DNA of 6,822 nucleotides from Bacteroidota bacterium (GCA_024635465.1 JAGXIS010000111.1:1-6822); one strand, 5' to 3'; counted from the first letter of the stretch, positions 1 through 6,018 are shown. Numbers and translations are program-made. The notes: generated by a model from the sequence alone, not told the origin.

Positions 1-219
1 ATGTACGTCCATGCTACCCCCATGAACCTTCACAATATCATTCGTTATACTCAGCCCCAGCCCCGTACTCTGCGTACCCTTCTTTGTCGTAAAAAACGGC
101 TGTAGGATTTTTTCTTTCATTTTTTCTGGAATTCCGGCCATTACAAACAGTATTTTGCCAATGTTATAGAAATGGTAGTCGGTAGTTTTGCCCTTTCTAA
201 GAAGGGTTTTTCGGATGTT
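1..219 (-). pseudogene. Sensor histidine kinase, ATP-binding domain remnant (partial)
   Basis: The minus-strand frame is open from 219 (a stop lies at 220-222) to the left edge and gives about 73 residues. The last ~45 are recognisable as the end of a GHKL/HATPase_c domain of a sensor histidine kinase: GIPEKMKEKI, then the F box QPFFTTKKG, then the G2 box STGLGLSI, then NDIVKVHGGSMDV. This matches the usual order in Bacteroidota kinases. The residues before GIPEKM read LFVMA, where an intact kinase has the G1 motif DNGxG. The DNA there would encode NGxGIP if two bases were restored, so a small deletion is possible. Further upstream no N box, H box or sensor domain can be recognised in any frame. 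The normal ~20-25 final residues would lie beyond the window. I read it as an N-terminally decayed kinase; the domain identity is firm, its inactivity is inferred. Confidence 0.7.
191..211 (+). terminator. Terminator-like hairpin, plus strand
   Basis: CCCTTT and GAAGGG form a 6-pair stem (one T-G wobble) around a CTAA loop, followed by five T. It would work for plus-strand transcription, but no plus-strand gene is visible to its left and it lies inside the open frame of the kinase remnant. It may be a chance structure. Confidence 0.28.
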
Positions 220-353
220 TTAAAAGATTTTTATCAATGGTTATTAGTTAGTCATATTGAAGTATAACACTGGCATATCACCAATGCAGTTCAGGTTATC
301 CATGCTTAGTACGCAAGTTTTATTCATGTTATTATTAAAATATTGAGGATAAG

Positions 354-452
354 ATGAATAAATCGGTTTTAATATCAAAGTTCAAACAACAGCTTAGGCT
401 TAAGAACTATAGTAAAAAGCCCGATCGAAAACTTAAATATGTAGAGTATTAG
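354..452 (+). pseudogene. Truncated N-terminus of a tyrosine recombinase (integron-integrase-like)
   Basis: A 32-codon frame starts at ATG 354 with a GAGG about nine bases before it and ends at TAG 450-452. Residues 7-27 (ISKFKQQLRLKNYSKKPDRKL) resemble the start of the SAM-like N-terminal domain of integron-type and other tyrosine recombinases, where a pattern like RLKNYSxxTEKxY is typical. The match then fades and a stop follows. A full enzyme would need 280-400 residues, and no catalytic domain follows in any frame. If real, it is the stub of a second recombinase unrelated to the intact integrase at 4666-5910. It is too short for certainty and could be a chance ORF or an unknown small basic peptide. 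Confidence 0.42.
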
Positions 453-479
453 CCTGTTTTGGTTTTATAAGTGTGGTAA

Positions 480-522
480 GCCCTATAACGATCCAGCGCA
501 TAACAGGCGCTGGTTATAGGGC
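480..522. repeat. Strong interrupted inverted repeat (hairpin)
   Basis: Left arm GCCCTATAAC (480-489) and CAGCGC (494-499) pair with GCGCTG (507-512) and GTTATAGGGC (513-522). This gives 16 perfect pairs, interrupted only by a GATC bulge on the left arm, with a 7-base loop ATAACAG. There is no T-run on either side, so it is not a standard terminator. It lies about 87 bases beyond the stop of the minus-strand lipocalin-like gene, and 28 bases after the recombinase-like stub. It may be an mRNA 3' stabiliser, a recombination site or a dispersed palindromic element. The pairing is seen directly; the role is unknown. Confidence 0.75.
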
Positions 523-608
523 GCTTAATTAGAAGTGGATTAAAGTCTGGTTATCCGACAGCCAACGATAAGAAGTTGAGCGGGTAGCTGATGTTAGTGA
601 AAGAATGA

Positions 609-1094
609 TTATTTAGCTCGAATTCTTATCTCATCCATTTGTATATGATCATCCCAGTATTTTCCGTCCGAAAAAACAGATTTAATTGGTCCACTCATAA
701 ATAATGTGTCCCCTACGAGTTTAAATTCATAGGTACTTATTGCTCCAACTGCGATTTCATACGATGACCAATTATGCGTTTCAATATAGTTATTACCTTC
801 AATTCTGTATGGACCAGCACTACCCGCAGTGTTCAAACCATCCTCTCCTCGACTTATGTATGCAAAATGACTGTTTGAAAAGATCTTCATCTGAGATGGT
901 TGTTCAGGTTTGTTGATTTCTTCCAATAATGAATCCCTATCGGCGGTATAATACTTCCCATTGATTAAATACCATGCTCCAACTAGTGGATTTTCATCTT
1001 GTTGAATTGCTGCTGATTTATCACTATTAGAGTTATTACAGGCATTTAAACTCAATATTATCATTAATAAGATTGCAACATTTGAATTCTTCAT
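609..1094 (-). CDS. Small lipoprotein with lipocalin-like domain
   Basis: The 161-residue protein starts with a type II signal peptide (MKNSNVAILLMIILSLNAC) with lipobox LNAC and lipidated Cys19, so it should be anchored in the cell envelope. No acidic cluster follows the Cys, which gives no sign of a surface-export signal. The mature part opens with NPLVGAWYLINGKYY (36-50), and later has QMKIFSNSHFAYISRGEDG (68-86), GPYRIEGNNYIETHNWSS (94-111), YEFKLVGDTLFMSG (122-135) and a final DEIRIR. This order of short beta strands matches the lipocalin-like/DUF4488-type barrels of Bacteroidota. The ligand is unknown. It follows the cupin lipoprotein by 179 bases on the same strand; whether the two share a transcript is not clear. 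The fold assignment is by pattern and could be a related beta-barrel family. Confidence 0.82.
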   Translation of the reverse strand: MKNSNVAILLMIILSLNACNNSNSDKSAAIQQDENPLVGAWYLINGKYYTADRDSLLEEINKPEQPSQMKIFSNSHFAYISRGEDGLNTAGSAGPYRIEGNNYIETHNWSSYEIAVGAISTYEFKLVGDTLFMSGPIKSVFSDGKYWDDHIQMDEIRIRAK

Positions 1095-1212
1095 TTTGAT
1101 TATTTTTAGTGTTATTACTTGGATTTCAAAGTAAAAGATTGATATAAATATCTTGCACAGTTTTCCTATGTATGAATTGAATGATGAGATTTATTGAACG
1201 GTCGAGTTCTTC

Positions 1213-1239
1213 CAATCTACACGAAGATTGACAATGTCA
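1213..1239. promoter_or_regulatory. Palindromes upstream of the lipocalin-like gene
   Basis: Two adjacent symmetrical elements lie in the 179-base gap between the two lipoprotein genes. CAATCT-ACACGA-AGATTG (1213-1230) is a 6-pair hairpin. It overlaps TGACAATGTCA (1229-1239), a perfect 11-base palindrome around one base. No T-run follows in the minus direction, so a terminator is unlikely. An operator for the lipocalin-like gene, or mRNA structure after the cupin gene, is possible. No function is shown by the sequence. Confidence 0.28.
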
Positions 1240-1273
1240 TATTTCTTTTTTTGTACCGTAAATAAACATACTT

Positions 1274-1729
1274 TTACTCTTTTCTTGGCCTGTAGATGTC
1301 GTGTGTTAGTAACTTAATTGTGGTATTGCCAGTATTTACAGCCGCGTCAGATAAGGGAGGGCTGATAAATCCCACTCCAGAAGGTAATTCCATGGTTTGC
1401 TTTTCCATTCCTTCGAAATAAACATCAAGTGTTCCTCCTTCAATCACATAGACAGTATGGTCGGGGTGGAAATGCCAGGAAACTGAATCTCCGGGTTGCA
1501 TCGTTCCGATATACATTTTGATACCAAGCGTATCTCCAAGTAGATCAATGGCATCACCTCCCATTGCTGATAAATCCATGGCTGGGTCATAAACAGGCAC
1601 TATATCTATATCATTGTCTTTCACCGGTGCCGTATCGGTGGTTGCATTGTTATGGTCGATAGTTTTTGATTGCTGATCGCAGCCAATAAGAAGAAGTACA
1701 ATGCATAAAATAGGAAAACAGTCTTTCAT
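1274..1729 (-). CDS. Cupin-domain lipoprotein
   Basis: The 151-residue protein has a type II signal peptide ending in lipobox LIGC with Cys17, then a polar Thr/Asp-rich linker of about 50 residues, then one small cupin barrel (about 70-146). Cupin motif 1 is clear: PGDSVSWHFHPDHTVYVIEGG, with His86, His88 and His91 as likely metal ligands. Motif 2 is FISPPLSDAAVNTG (121-134). In relatives with a SPxxTHAVENxG pattern the metal-binding His falls where this protein has Asp128, so the metal site is altered or uses Asp. It is unlikely to be a large metabolic enzyme; an envelope binding or small catalytic role is possible. It lies 101 bases after the stop of the regulator gene on the same strand, so co-transcription or control by that regulator is plausible. 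The domain is firm, the function unknown. Confidence 0.88.
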   Translation of the reverse strand: MKDCFPILCIVLLLIGCDQQSKTIDHNNATTDTAPVKDNDIDIVPVYDPAMDLSAMGGDAIDLLGDTLGIKMYIGTMQPGDSVSWHFHPDHTVYVIEGGTLDVYFEGMEKQTMELPSGVGFISPPLSDAAVNTGNTTIKLLTHDIYRPRKE

Positions 1730-1830
1730 AGCGATTGGAATTTTGTTAAGAGTAAGAGATAACCCAATCTATAAAACAGGAGGTGGATGCAGTATCATCA
1801 TTGTTACAATTTATTGCAGAATAGTTGCTT

Positions 1831-4029
1831 TTATTGTACTGCTGTGATATCTGTAAACTCTTTTACTTCTACAAGAGACTTAAATGGAGTGTAATCGAAG
1901 AGTGGTTTCAGGAAGATATCCCTCTCAAAATCCCAGTGATGTCGAAGTTGCCCCTGCTCCTGGGTTTTTTTCAATAATGCTACTGCTTCTTCTTTTTTCC
2001 CAAGTTGAGCATAAACTCTGGCTTTTAGATAATCCCTGTGATATTCAAATTCATGCCTGCGCCAGGGAATAATGTATCTTCCTTCAAATCTTGTAAAAAT
2101 TATTTCAGCCTCTGTGGCATTGCCCATCGCCGCTTCTACCTGAGCCAGGTAAATCAAAAAATCGTCACTATCCGGATCATCTTCCAGCTTTTGTATCAGA
2201 TAATCTCTTGCACTTTGTAAATCATTAGCCAAATAAAGTGCATCAACCAGATCAAAGACCTCAGCTTTTTTGCCTGGCAATTCATGTAGAAGTTTAGCAG
2301 CTTTCCGGGCAAAATACAGAGATGTCTCCCTTTCAGAGATGAGCCCAAATTCATAAGCCGCAATTGTAAGATATTCAGCTAATAATTTTTCATTACCGTC
2401 TGCAAAATTTTCAATCATTTCTTCTATTTCTTCTCTTGATTTGCCGTTTTTTACTTCTACAAAAATAAAAAGGGCCGGAATTGCTGAATTATGGAATTCT
2501 TCAGGAATGGACTTCAGGTAAGATAGTGCCTCTTCATGGCTGCCTAACATGATCATAGATTCGGTGTAATTCCAAACCTTGAAATAGTGCCATAACAAAC
2601 CTGCATCGCTGTCAAGTGGATCATGTAGTTGTGAAAGCAATGAAATAGCAATTTCCGGCATATATAGAGACTTGGCCAGATGCGCAGCCTCCATGTTGAA
2701 ATAATAATCTTGAGGATATTCTTCCAATGCACTTAAAACAATATTAAAAGCCTCCCTGTAATCTCTCTCTTGAGAGTATTTTAATTCCAGGTAAGCCTTT
2801 TTTTCATATTCTGTAATATTGGGAATCTGTTCAATTATTTGAAGAATAGAGTCTCTCTTCTGTTCTGTATAAAACCAGGATAAAAAAATATGCGGCATCA
2901 CAAAAGTGGGTTCCAGTTGCGCTGCCATTTTAAAATTATTGAACGCTTGAGACGGATATAGACCATTTCTTAATTCTGTTAATCCACTGATATAATATTT
3001 ATAGGCCTCGTAGTTGGGAGGATTCAATTTTCCAAGCTTTACCTCTTCCAAATTTGTTACCAGCCCTGCAATTCTCAAGCGCAGATCTTCAATAACCTGC
3101 ATAACACTATCTTTCGGTCCCCAAATAATCGGCATATTGTAGACAGAGTCCTGTGAATAGACATCAACAAGTAGAACATCAAAATAGAGATTCTGGTCTT
3201 TGAGAAAATAATTTCCTGTTATAAGATATTCAGCACCTACGATTTCGTGAAATGTTGGTCTGTTTTGAGGGTCATCAGGCAATATTCCGAGATAGGACTG
3301 ATACTCCTTGATTGTAAAATAGGGCACCGTTTGAATGTCATTCAACTCATCGATCTGGGTGGAAATCCAGCTACTCGCGATGTCTCCAACTTTCGTCATG
3401 GAGAGATCACCCGTCTGATTTGTAAAAGGAATGACGGCAATACGGCCATTCTCGACAAGGGTAACCACTTCTTCGCCATTACGATAAATCATTGAAAAGA
3501 TCGAGATTACAATAAAAAGTAGAAGTATTGGAATCCCTGCAATCAGTAAAACTTTTTTGGGAGGATTATAATTAACGGTTGTTTTCTGTTGAAGCACGTC
3601 AATGCGAATTCCATTTGCTCGAAGTATCTTATTAATTTTCGGTAGTTGATAAAAAGAGAGGATCTTCTTTTCGGTAAGATCGCTGGTTAACCCGTTTTTC
3701 TTAATTTCTCCGGGTGGAGTGCTGAACTCTTCTTTGAAACATTTGCTAAAATATGAAGGACTGCTAAATCCAATCTTGAAGCTTATCTCGGCAATAGTAT
3801 ATTTGCCTTCCAATAAATAAACACAAGCTTTTAATAATCGGATATATCGAATGAATTTACCTGTGGAGAGGGTAGTATTCTTCTTTAGTTTCCGATGGAT
3901 CTGTTCACGACTGAGAGACAGGAAATTAGCCAATTCATTACCGGAGAAATTATCATGCCCCATCTCGTTAATAACCACTTCAGCAACTCTCTTGATAAAT
4001 TCAATATCAATCGATTTTGCTTTCTCCAT
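1831..4029 (-). CDS. Membrane-anchored AraC-type regulator with TolB-N-like region and TPR repeats
   Basis: The protein has 732 residues. Residues ~10-112 are an AraC/XylS DNA-binding domain with two helix-turn-helices: SGNELANFLSLSREQIHRKL (29-48), then the family signature IAEISFKIGFSSPSYFSKCF (79-98) and FSTPPGEIKK. A linker leads to one membrane helix (~159-182, AGIPILLLFIVISIFSMIY, preceded by PPKK). Residues ~190-330 begin GRIAVIPFTNQTGD and resemble the TolB-N/FlgO-like region found in many TPR-bearing regulators. Residues ~340-700 are helical TPR-like repeats. With Lys on the inner side, the DNA-binding part would be cytoplasmic and the rest periplasmic, a ToxR/CadC-like plan for a one-component sensor. 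The start has no Shine-Dalgarno, usual for this phylum. The two lipoprotein genes lie downstream on the same strand and are possible targets. The signal sensed is unknown. Confidence 0.88.
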   Translation of the reverse strand: MEKAKSIDIEFIKRVAEVVINEMGHDNFSGNELANFLSLSREQIHRKLKKNTTLSTGKFIRYIRLLKACVYLLEGKYTIAEISFKIGFSSPSYFSKCFKEEFSTPPGEIKKNGLTSDLTEKKILSFYQLPKINKILRANGIRIDVLQQKTTVNYNPPKKVLLIAGIPILLLFIVISIFSMIYRNGEEVVTLVENGRIAVIPFTNQTGDLSMTKVGDIASSWISTQIDELNDIQTVPYFTIKEYQSYLGILPDDPQNRPTFHEIVGAEYLITGNYFLKDQNLYFDVLLVDVYSQDSVYNMPIIWGPKDSVMQVIEDLRLRIAGLVTNLEEVKLGKLNPPNYEAYKYYISGLTELRNGLYPSQAFNNFKMAAQLEPTFVMPHIFLSWFYTEQKRDSILQIIEQIPNITEYEKKAYLELKYSQERDYREAFNIVLSALEEYPQDYYFNMEAAHLAKSLYMPEIAISLLSQLHDPLDSDAGLLWHYFKVWNYTESMIMLGSHEEALSYLKSIPEEFHNSAIPALFIFVEVKNGKSREEIEEMIENFADGNEKLLAEYLTIAAYEFGLISERETSLYFARKAAKLLHELPGKKAEVFDLVDALYLANDLQSARDYLIQKLEDDPDSDDFLIYLAQVEAAMGNATEAEIIFTRFEGRYIIPWRRHEFEYHRDYLKARVYAQLGKKEEAVALLKKTQEQGQLRHHWDFERDIFLKPLFDYTPFKSLVEVKEFTDITAVQ

Positions 4030-4045
4030 AGTAGTTAATATTTAA

Positions 4046-4099
4046 ATTGAATCGGTTTGTGAAAGGAACTATACTTTCTATGGTCAATTAAGATTCAAT
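4046..4099. promoter_or_regulatory. Inverted repeat upstream of the regulator gene
   Basis: ATTGAATC (4046-4053) and its exact complement GATTCAAT (4092-4099) sit 17 and 63 bases upstream of the regulator start, 38 bases apart. They bracket the weak -7 candidate at 4066-4073. Spaced half-sites like these could allow looping or self-control by the AraC-type domain. An 8-base match is not strong enough to exclude chance. Confidence 0.28.
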
Positions 4100-4235
4100 C
4101 TACCTATACATGATTAATTTTACAATTGGTCAAGATTTTGAAAGGTATAACGACCTTTTGCTTAAGCGTCGGTATGATAGCGCGGTAGAGTTAGTTGATT
4201 TTTGGCCATGGAAGAGAGTTTAGGACAGGCAAGTC

Positions 4236-4255
4236 GCCCTATAGGGCCTTTTTTT
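4236..4255 (+). terminator. Terminator-like palindrome, plus strand
   Basis: The perfect palindrome GCCCTATAGGGC (4236-4247; 4-pair stem, TATA loop) is followed by C and seven T. It has the shape of a short rho-independent terminator for plus-strand transcription, but no plus-strand gene ends here. Its outer sequence equals the ends of the hairpin at 480-522. Confidence 0.35.
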
Positions 4256-4434
4256 GAAAATTCCCCCAAAAAATCAAAATTCGATTTTAAGGGAAAAAAT
4301 ATTTTTATATAATTTCGAAGTTTAACTATTCTAAGCCAGCTCTAGTGTGTCTTCTCTACTGGGTCGAAGTAGGGGATTATGGGAACCCAAGGACTTATCT
4401 GTAAAGATTGAGTTTAATTCGCTTTTTTGAGCAT

Positions 4435-4467
4435 AAAAAAACCGCAAGAGGTTATCCTGCGGCTTTA
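4435..4467 (-). terminator. Rho-independent terminator of the integrase module
   Basis: Read on the minus strand, a stem of AAAGCCGC/GCGGTTTT, with an inner AGG-ATAA-CCT stem and a small bulge, is followed by seven T (complement of 4435-4441). It lies 15-20 bases after the stop of the 56-residue ORF at 4482, so it most likely ends an integrase-small ORF transcript. Confidence 0.7.
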
Positions 4468-4481
4468 TGAGCCTATATAGT

Positions 4482-4652
4482 CTATTTAGGCACGAATTTT
4501 ACACCATCTTTTTTAAGATGATCAATGGCATGACCAACCTTTTTGATATGTCTGGGCTCGTAATATCTGGATTTGGTCATCTTTCCCCGGAATTCTTCCA
4601 AGGTTTCGATGCTTTTCCATTGTTTATCATCTAATTCATCTTCCTTGCCCAT
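4482..4652 (-). CDS. Small unrecognised protein downstream of the integrase
   Basis: The 56-residue frame starts at ATG 4652, 13 bases after the integrase stop, and ends at TAG 4482-4484, just before a good terminator. The close spacing, same strand and shared terminator make it a likely second gene of the integrase transcript. The protein is hydrophilic and probably helical. It has an acidic start (MGKEDELDDKQW), a middle EEFRGKMTKSRYYEPRHIKK, and a basic end AIDHLKKDGVKFVPK. There is no signal peptide or membrane segment. I do not recognise the family. Its position and size would suit a recombination directionality factor, an integrase accessory protein or an antitoxin-like protein, but no motif supports any one of these. 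Confidence 0.6.
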   Translation of the reverse strand: MGKEDELDDKQWKSIETLEEFRGKMTKSRYYEPRHIKKVGHAIDHLKKDGVKFVPK

Positions 4653-4665
4653 AATTTAAATTATT

Positions 4666-5910
4666 TTATTTTCTTAGAGATATGGTTTGATCTTTCAATT
4701 TGGCATTTTCTCTTTCCAGCTTCTCAATTTCATCCCGGAGCTCCTGCTTTTCCTTCTCATGCTCTGAGGACTCGCCTTCTATACGCAGCATTTTATCTGT
4801 CAGATCCTTGGATGTTAAATGCTCGTATACACGCGTAACCTCCAGTGAGCTATGGCCAAGAATTTTGGCTACCTCATTAATGTCATAACCCATTCTCAAA
4901 AGCTCAGTACCACAACTGTGTCTGAGTCCGTGGAAGTTTACACCATTATTTTCAAGAGTCTCCATTGCATAAAATTTAAAAACTCTGGAAATGTTATGCT
5001 TGCTTAATTTGATTTGTTTAGAGTTGTTTTTCTCGCTTGGAAAAACTAGCCCGGATTTTGGATTCTTCTGATACCTGTTCCAGGCTATTAGAATGTCGTA
5101 CAATTGTATTCGCATAGGTACGACTCGCTCCATACCGGATTTTGTGTTGGAATCGGTGATCAGCTTTTTTGAAAAGTTCACTTGCTGCCATTGAAGGTTT
5201 ACGATCTCTTTAACTCGCAAACCTCCATAAAAAGCAACAGAAACAACAGGGCGGAACCAAACCCGGCTTTGGGCCTTAGTTACAATCTGCCTTGCCTTCT
5301 TTTTCTCATATATATCTTTTCGATATGTGAAAAAGATCTCGCGAAGTTGTAATTCTGTAATTGTTTTTTCAGAAAAATTATTCGGTACACGTGGTTTTTT
5401 AATATTCTTCGCAATATCCTTCTTCGTATGTTTATTCTCGTATAGCCAACCGGTGAACACTTTCATATGTCTTAGGTAGCTGGCTTGTGTAGCCGGTTTT
5501 AAATGCGGTTTGAAACAGAAATCTCTTATATCATTCTCTGTTAGCATTGTAACGGGCATAGTCCCTCCGACTTGCTTAATGAATAAGTTCAAATGTCGGC
5601 GGTAATTGTTTTTGGTTGTATCGTTCGCTTGGGATCTTTTTTGAATGAAAGAGTCAGCCAAATCTGCCAGCGTAATTAAATGAGTTTGGTTGGACACAAT
5701 TTGATTACCCTTTTCATGAGTTCTGGGTGTCCAGTCTCCGAAAGGATCAATTTTTCCTTCAGAAAATAATTGCTCGTATTCAATCTTTTTCCGTTCAGCC
5801 AACTTCTTTTTAGACGTACCTAAGCTGAATTTTTTTTGAAAATCTTTTCCGTTTATTCGTTTGTTGAAAACGATGTAATAAATCTTACTTCTTTTTTGGA
5901 GTGAAGCCAT
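4666..5910 (-). CDS. Tyrosine recombinase (site-specific integrase)
   Basis: I choose ATG 5910, giving 414 residues that begin MASLQKRSKIYYIVF, a common start for Bacteroidota/Balneolota integrases. The frame is open up to ATG 6003, but those 31 extra residues look non-coding and include a tandem DNA repeat. Residues 1-65 form an arm-binding-type domain, ~78-175 the SAM-like core-binding domain, and ~180-375 the catalytic domain. All six catalytic residues are present: Arg232 (YGGLRVKE), Lys257 (SNTKSG), His327 and Arg330 (HGLRHSCG), His353 (LGHSS) and Tyr362 (TRVYEHL), so it should be active. The end (~380-410, EKEKQELRDEIEKLERENAKL) is a coiled coil, an uncommon extension that may mediate multimer contacts. 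It lies 164 bases from a tRNA 3' end, as integrases of tRNA-targeting elements do, and likely shares a transcript with the small ORF that follows. Confidence 0.92.
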   Translation of the reverse strand: MASLQKRSKIYYIVFNKRINGKDFQKKFSLGTSKKKLAERKKIEYEQLFSEGKIDPFGDWTPRTHEKGNQIVSNQTHLITLADLADSFIQKRSQANDTTKNNYRRHLNLFIKQVGGTMPVTMLTENDIRDFCFKPHLKPATQASYLRHMKVFTGWLYENKHTKKDIAKNIKKPRVPNNFSEKTITELQLREIFFTYRKDIYEKKKARQIVTKAQSRVWFRPVVSVAFYGGLRVKEIVNLQWQQVNFSKKLITDSNTKSGMERVVPMRIQLYDILIAWNRYQKNPKSGLVFPSEKNNSKQIKLSKHNISRVFKFYAMETLENNGVNFHGLRHSCGTELLRMGYDINEVAKILGHSSLEVTRVYEHLTSKDLTDKMLRIEGESSEHEKEKQELRDEIEKLERENAKLKDQTISLRK

Positions 5911-5949
5911 AGAGTCGCGGTTGTAGATTCTTGTACACGAAAAGAAAAT

Positions 5950-5972
5950 TTGTTCATGATTTTGTTCATGAA
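5950..5972. repeat. Tandem direct repeat before the integrase
   Basis: TTTGTTCATGA occurs twice (5950-5960 and 5962-5972), 12 bases from start to start, about one helical turn. Each copy contains the palindrome TCATGA. It lies 40-60 bases before the chosen integrase start and just downstream of a promoter candidate. Paired sites on one face of the helix suit an operator or an integrase arm site. The repeat is seen directly; the role is inferred. Confidence 0.6.
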
Positions 5973-5989
5973 ATATAGACAATTGGGAC

Positions 5990-6018
5990 ATAAATATTCC
6001 CATAATCTTAGTGACAAA
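5990..6018 (-). promoter_or_regulatory. Candidate integrase promoter
   Basis: On the minus strand TTTG (complement of 6015-6018), 17 bases, then TATTTATG (complement of 5990-5997) fits the Bacteroidota pattern of a -33 TTTG and a -7 TAnnTTTG with one mismatch. It would start transcription about 70 bases before ATG 5910, which supports the shorter start. The sequence is AT-rich, so a chance match is possible. Confidence 0.33.

Larger units (their letters stand above)
220..608. other. Gene-poor, decayed stretch
   Basis: About 390 bases lie between the histidine kinase remnant and the lipocalin-like gene. The only things seen are the short recombinase-like reading frame at 354-452 and the inverted repeat at 480-522. 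Bases 220-353 are AT-rich and show no coding sense on either strand. Bases 523-608 form the 3' flank of the minus-strand lipoprotein gene and show no T-rich terminator. Confidence 0.6.
4030..4481. other. Long intergenic region between regulator and integrase module
   Basis: No convincing gene is seen in these ~450 bases. The first ~100 are the likely promoter region of the regulator. A weak minus-strand promoter candidate is TTG (complement of 4096-4098), 22 bases, then TATAGTTC (complement of 4066-4073). At 4236-4255 there is a plus-strand terminator-like palindrome. At 4261-4295 TTCCC and AAAATC pair imperfectly with GATTTT and GGGAA. Bases 4313-4420 have higher GC and a short minus-strand open frame ending in GSHNPLLRPSREDTLELA, but it runs back through the integrase terminator with no plausible start. 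I do not call it a gene. Confidence 0.5.

Noticed and set aside
173..186. GGTAGTCGGTAGT as a mini-tandem repeat
   Set aside because: Fewer than two full 7-base units; this is within chance for low-complexity sequence.
480..540. Integron attC site read from the hairpin region
   Set aside because: The boxes GTTATAG and CTATAAC do not fit GTTRRRY/RYYYAAC, and the arm spacers are 0 and 4 bases instead of the usual symmetrical pair. The recombinase-like stub nearby is too short to help.
1884..2220. Plus-strand reading frames opposite the regulator gene (also 3247-3495, 3851-4045 and 4700-4888 opposite regulator and integrase)
   Set aside because: They are antisense to well-supported coding sequence, have no family likeness or start signals, and have a composition that reflects the complementary codons.
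4231..4255. Second attachment site for the tRNA-targeting element
   Set aside because: The GGGCC-containing stretch has no extended match to the tRNA 3' end at 6075-6112.
4325..4425. Short minus-strand frame ending GSHNPLLRPSREDTLELA
   Set aside because: There is no start codon downstream of the integrase terminator, no recognisable domain, and it would have to be transcribed through that terminator.
5911..6003. Longer integrase start at ATG 6003 (31 extra residues)
   Set aside because: The extension lacks family likeness, covers the tandem repeat and promoter candidate, and the family typically starts MASxQKR as at 5910.
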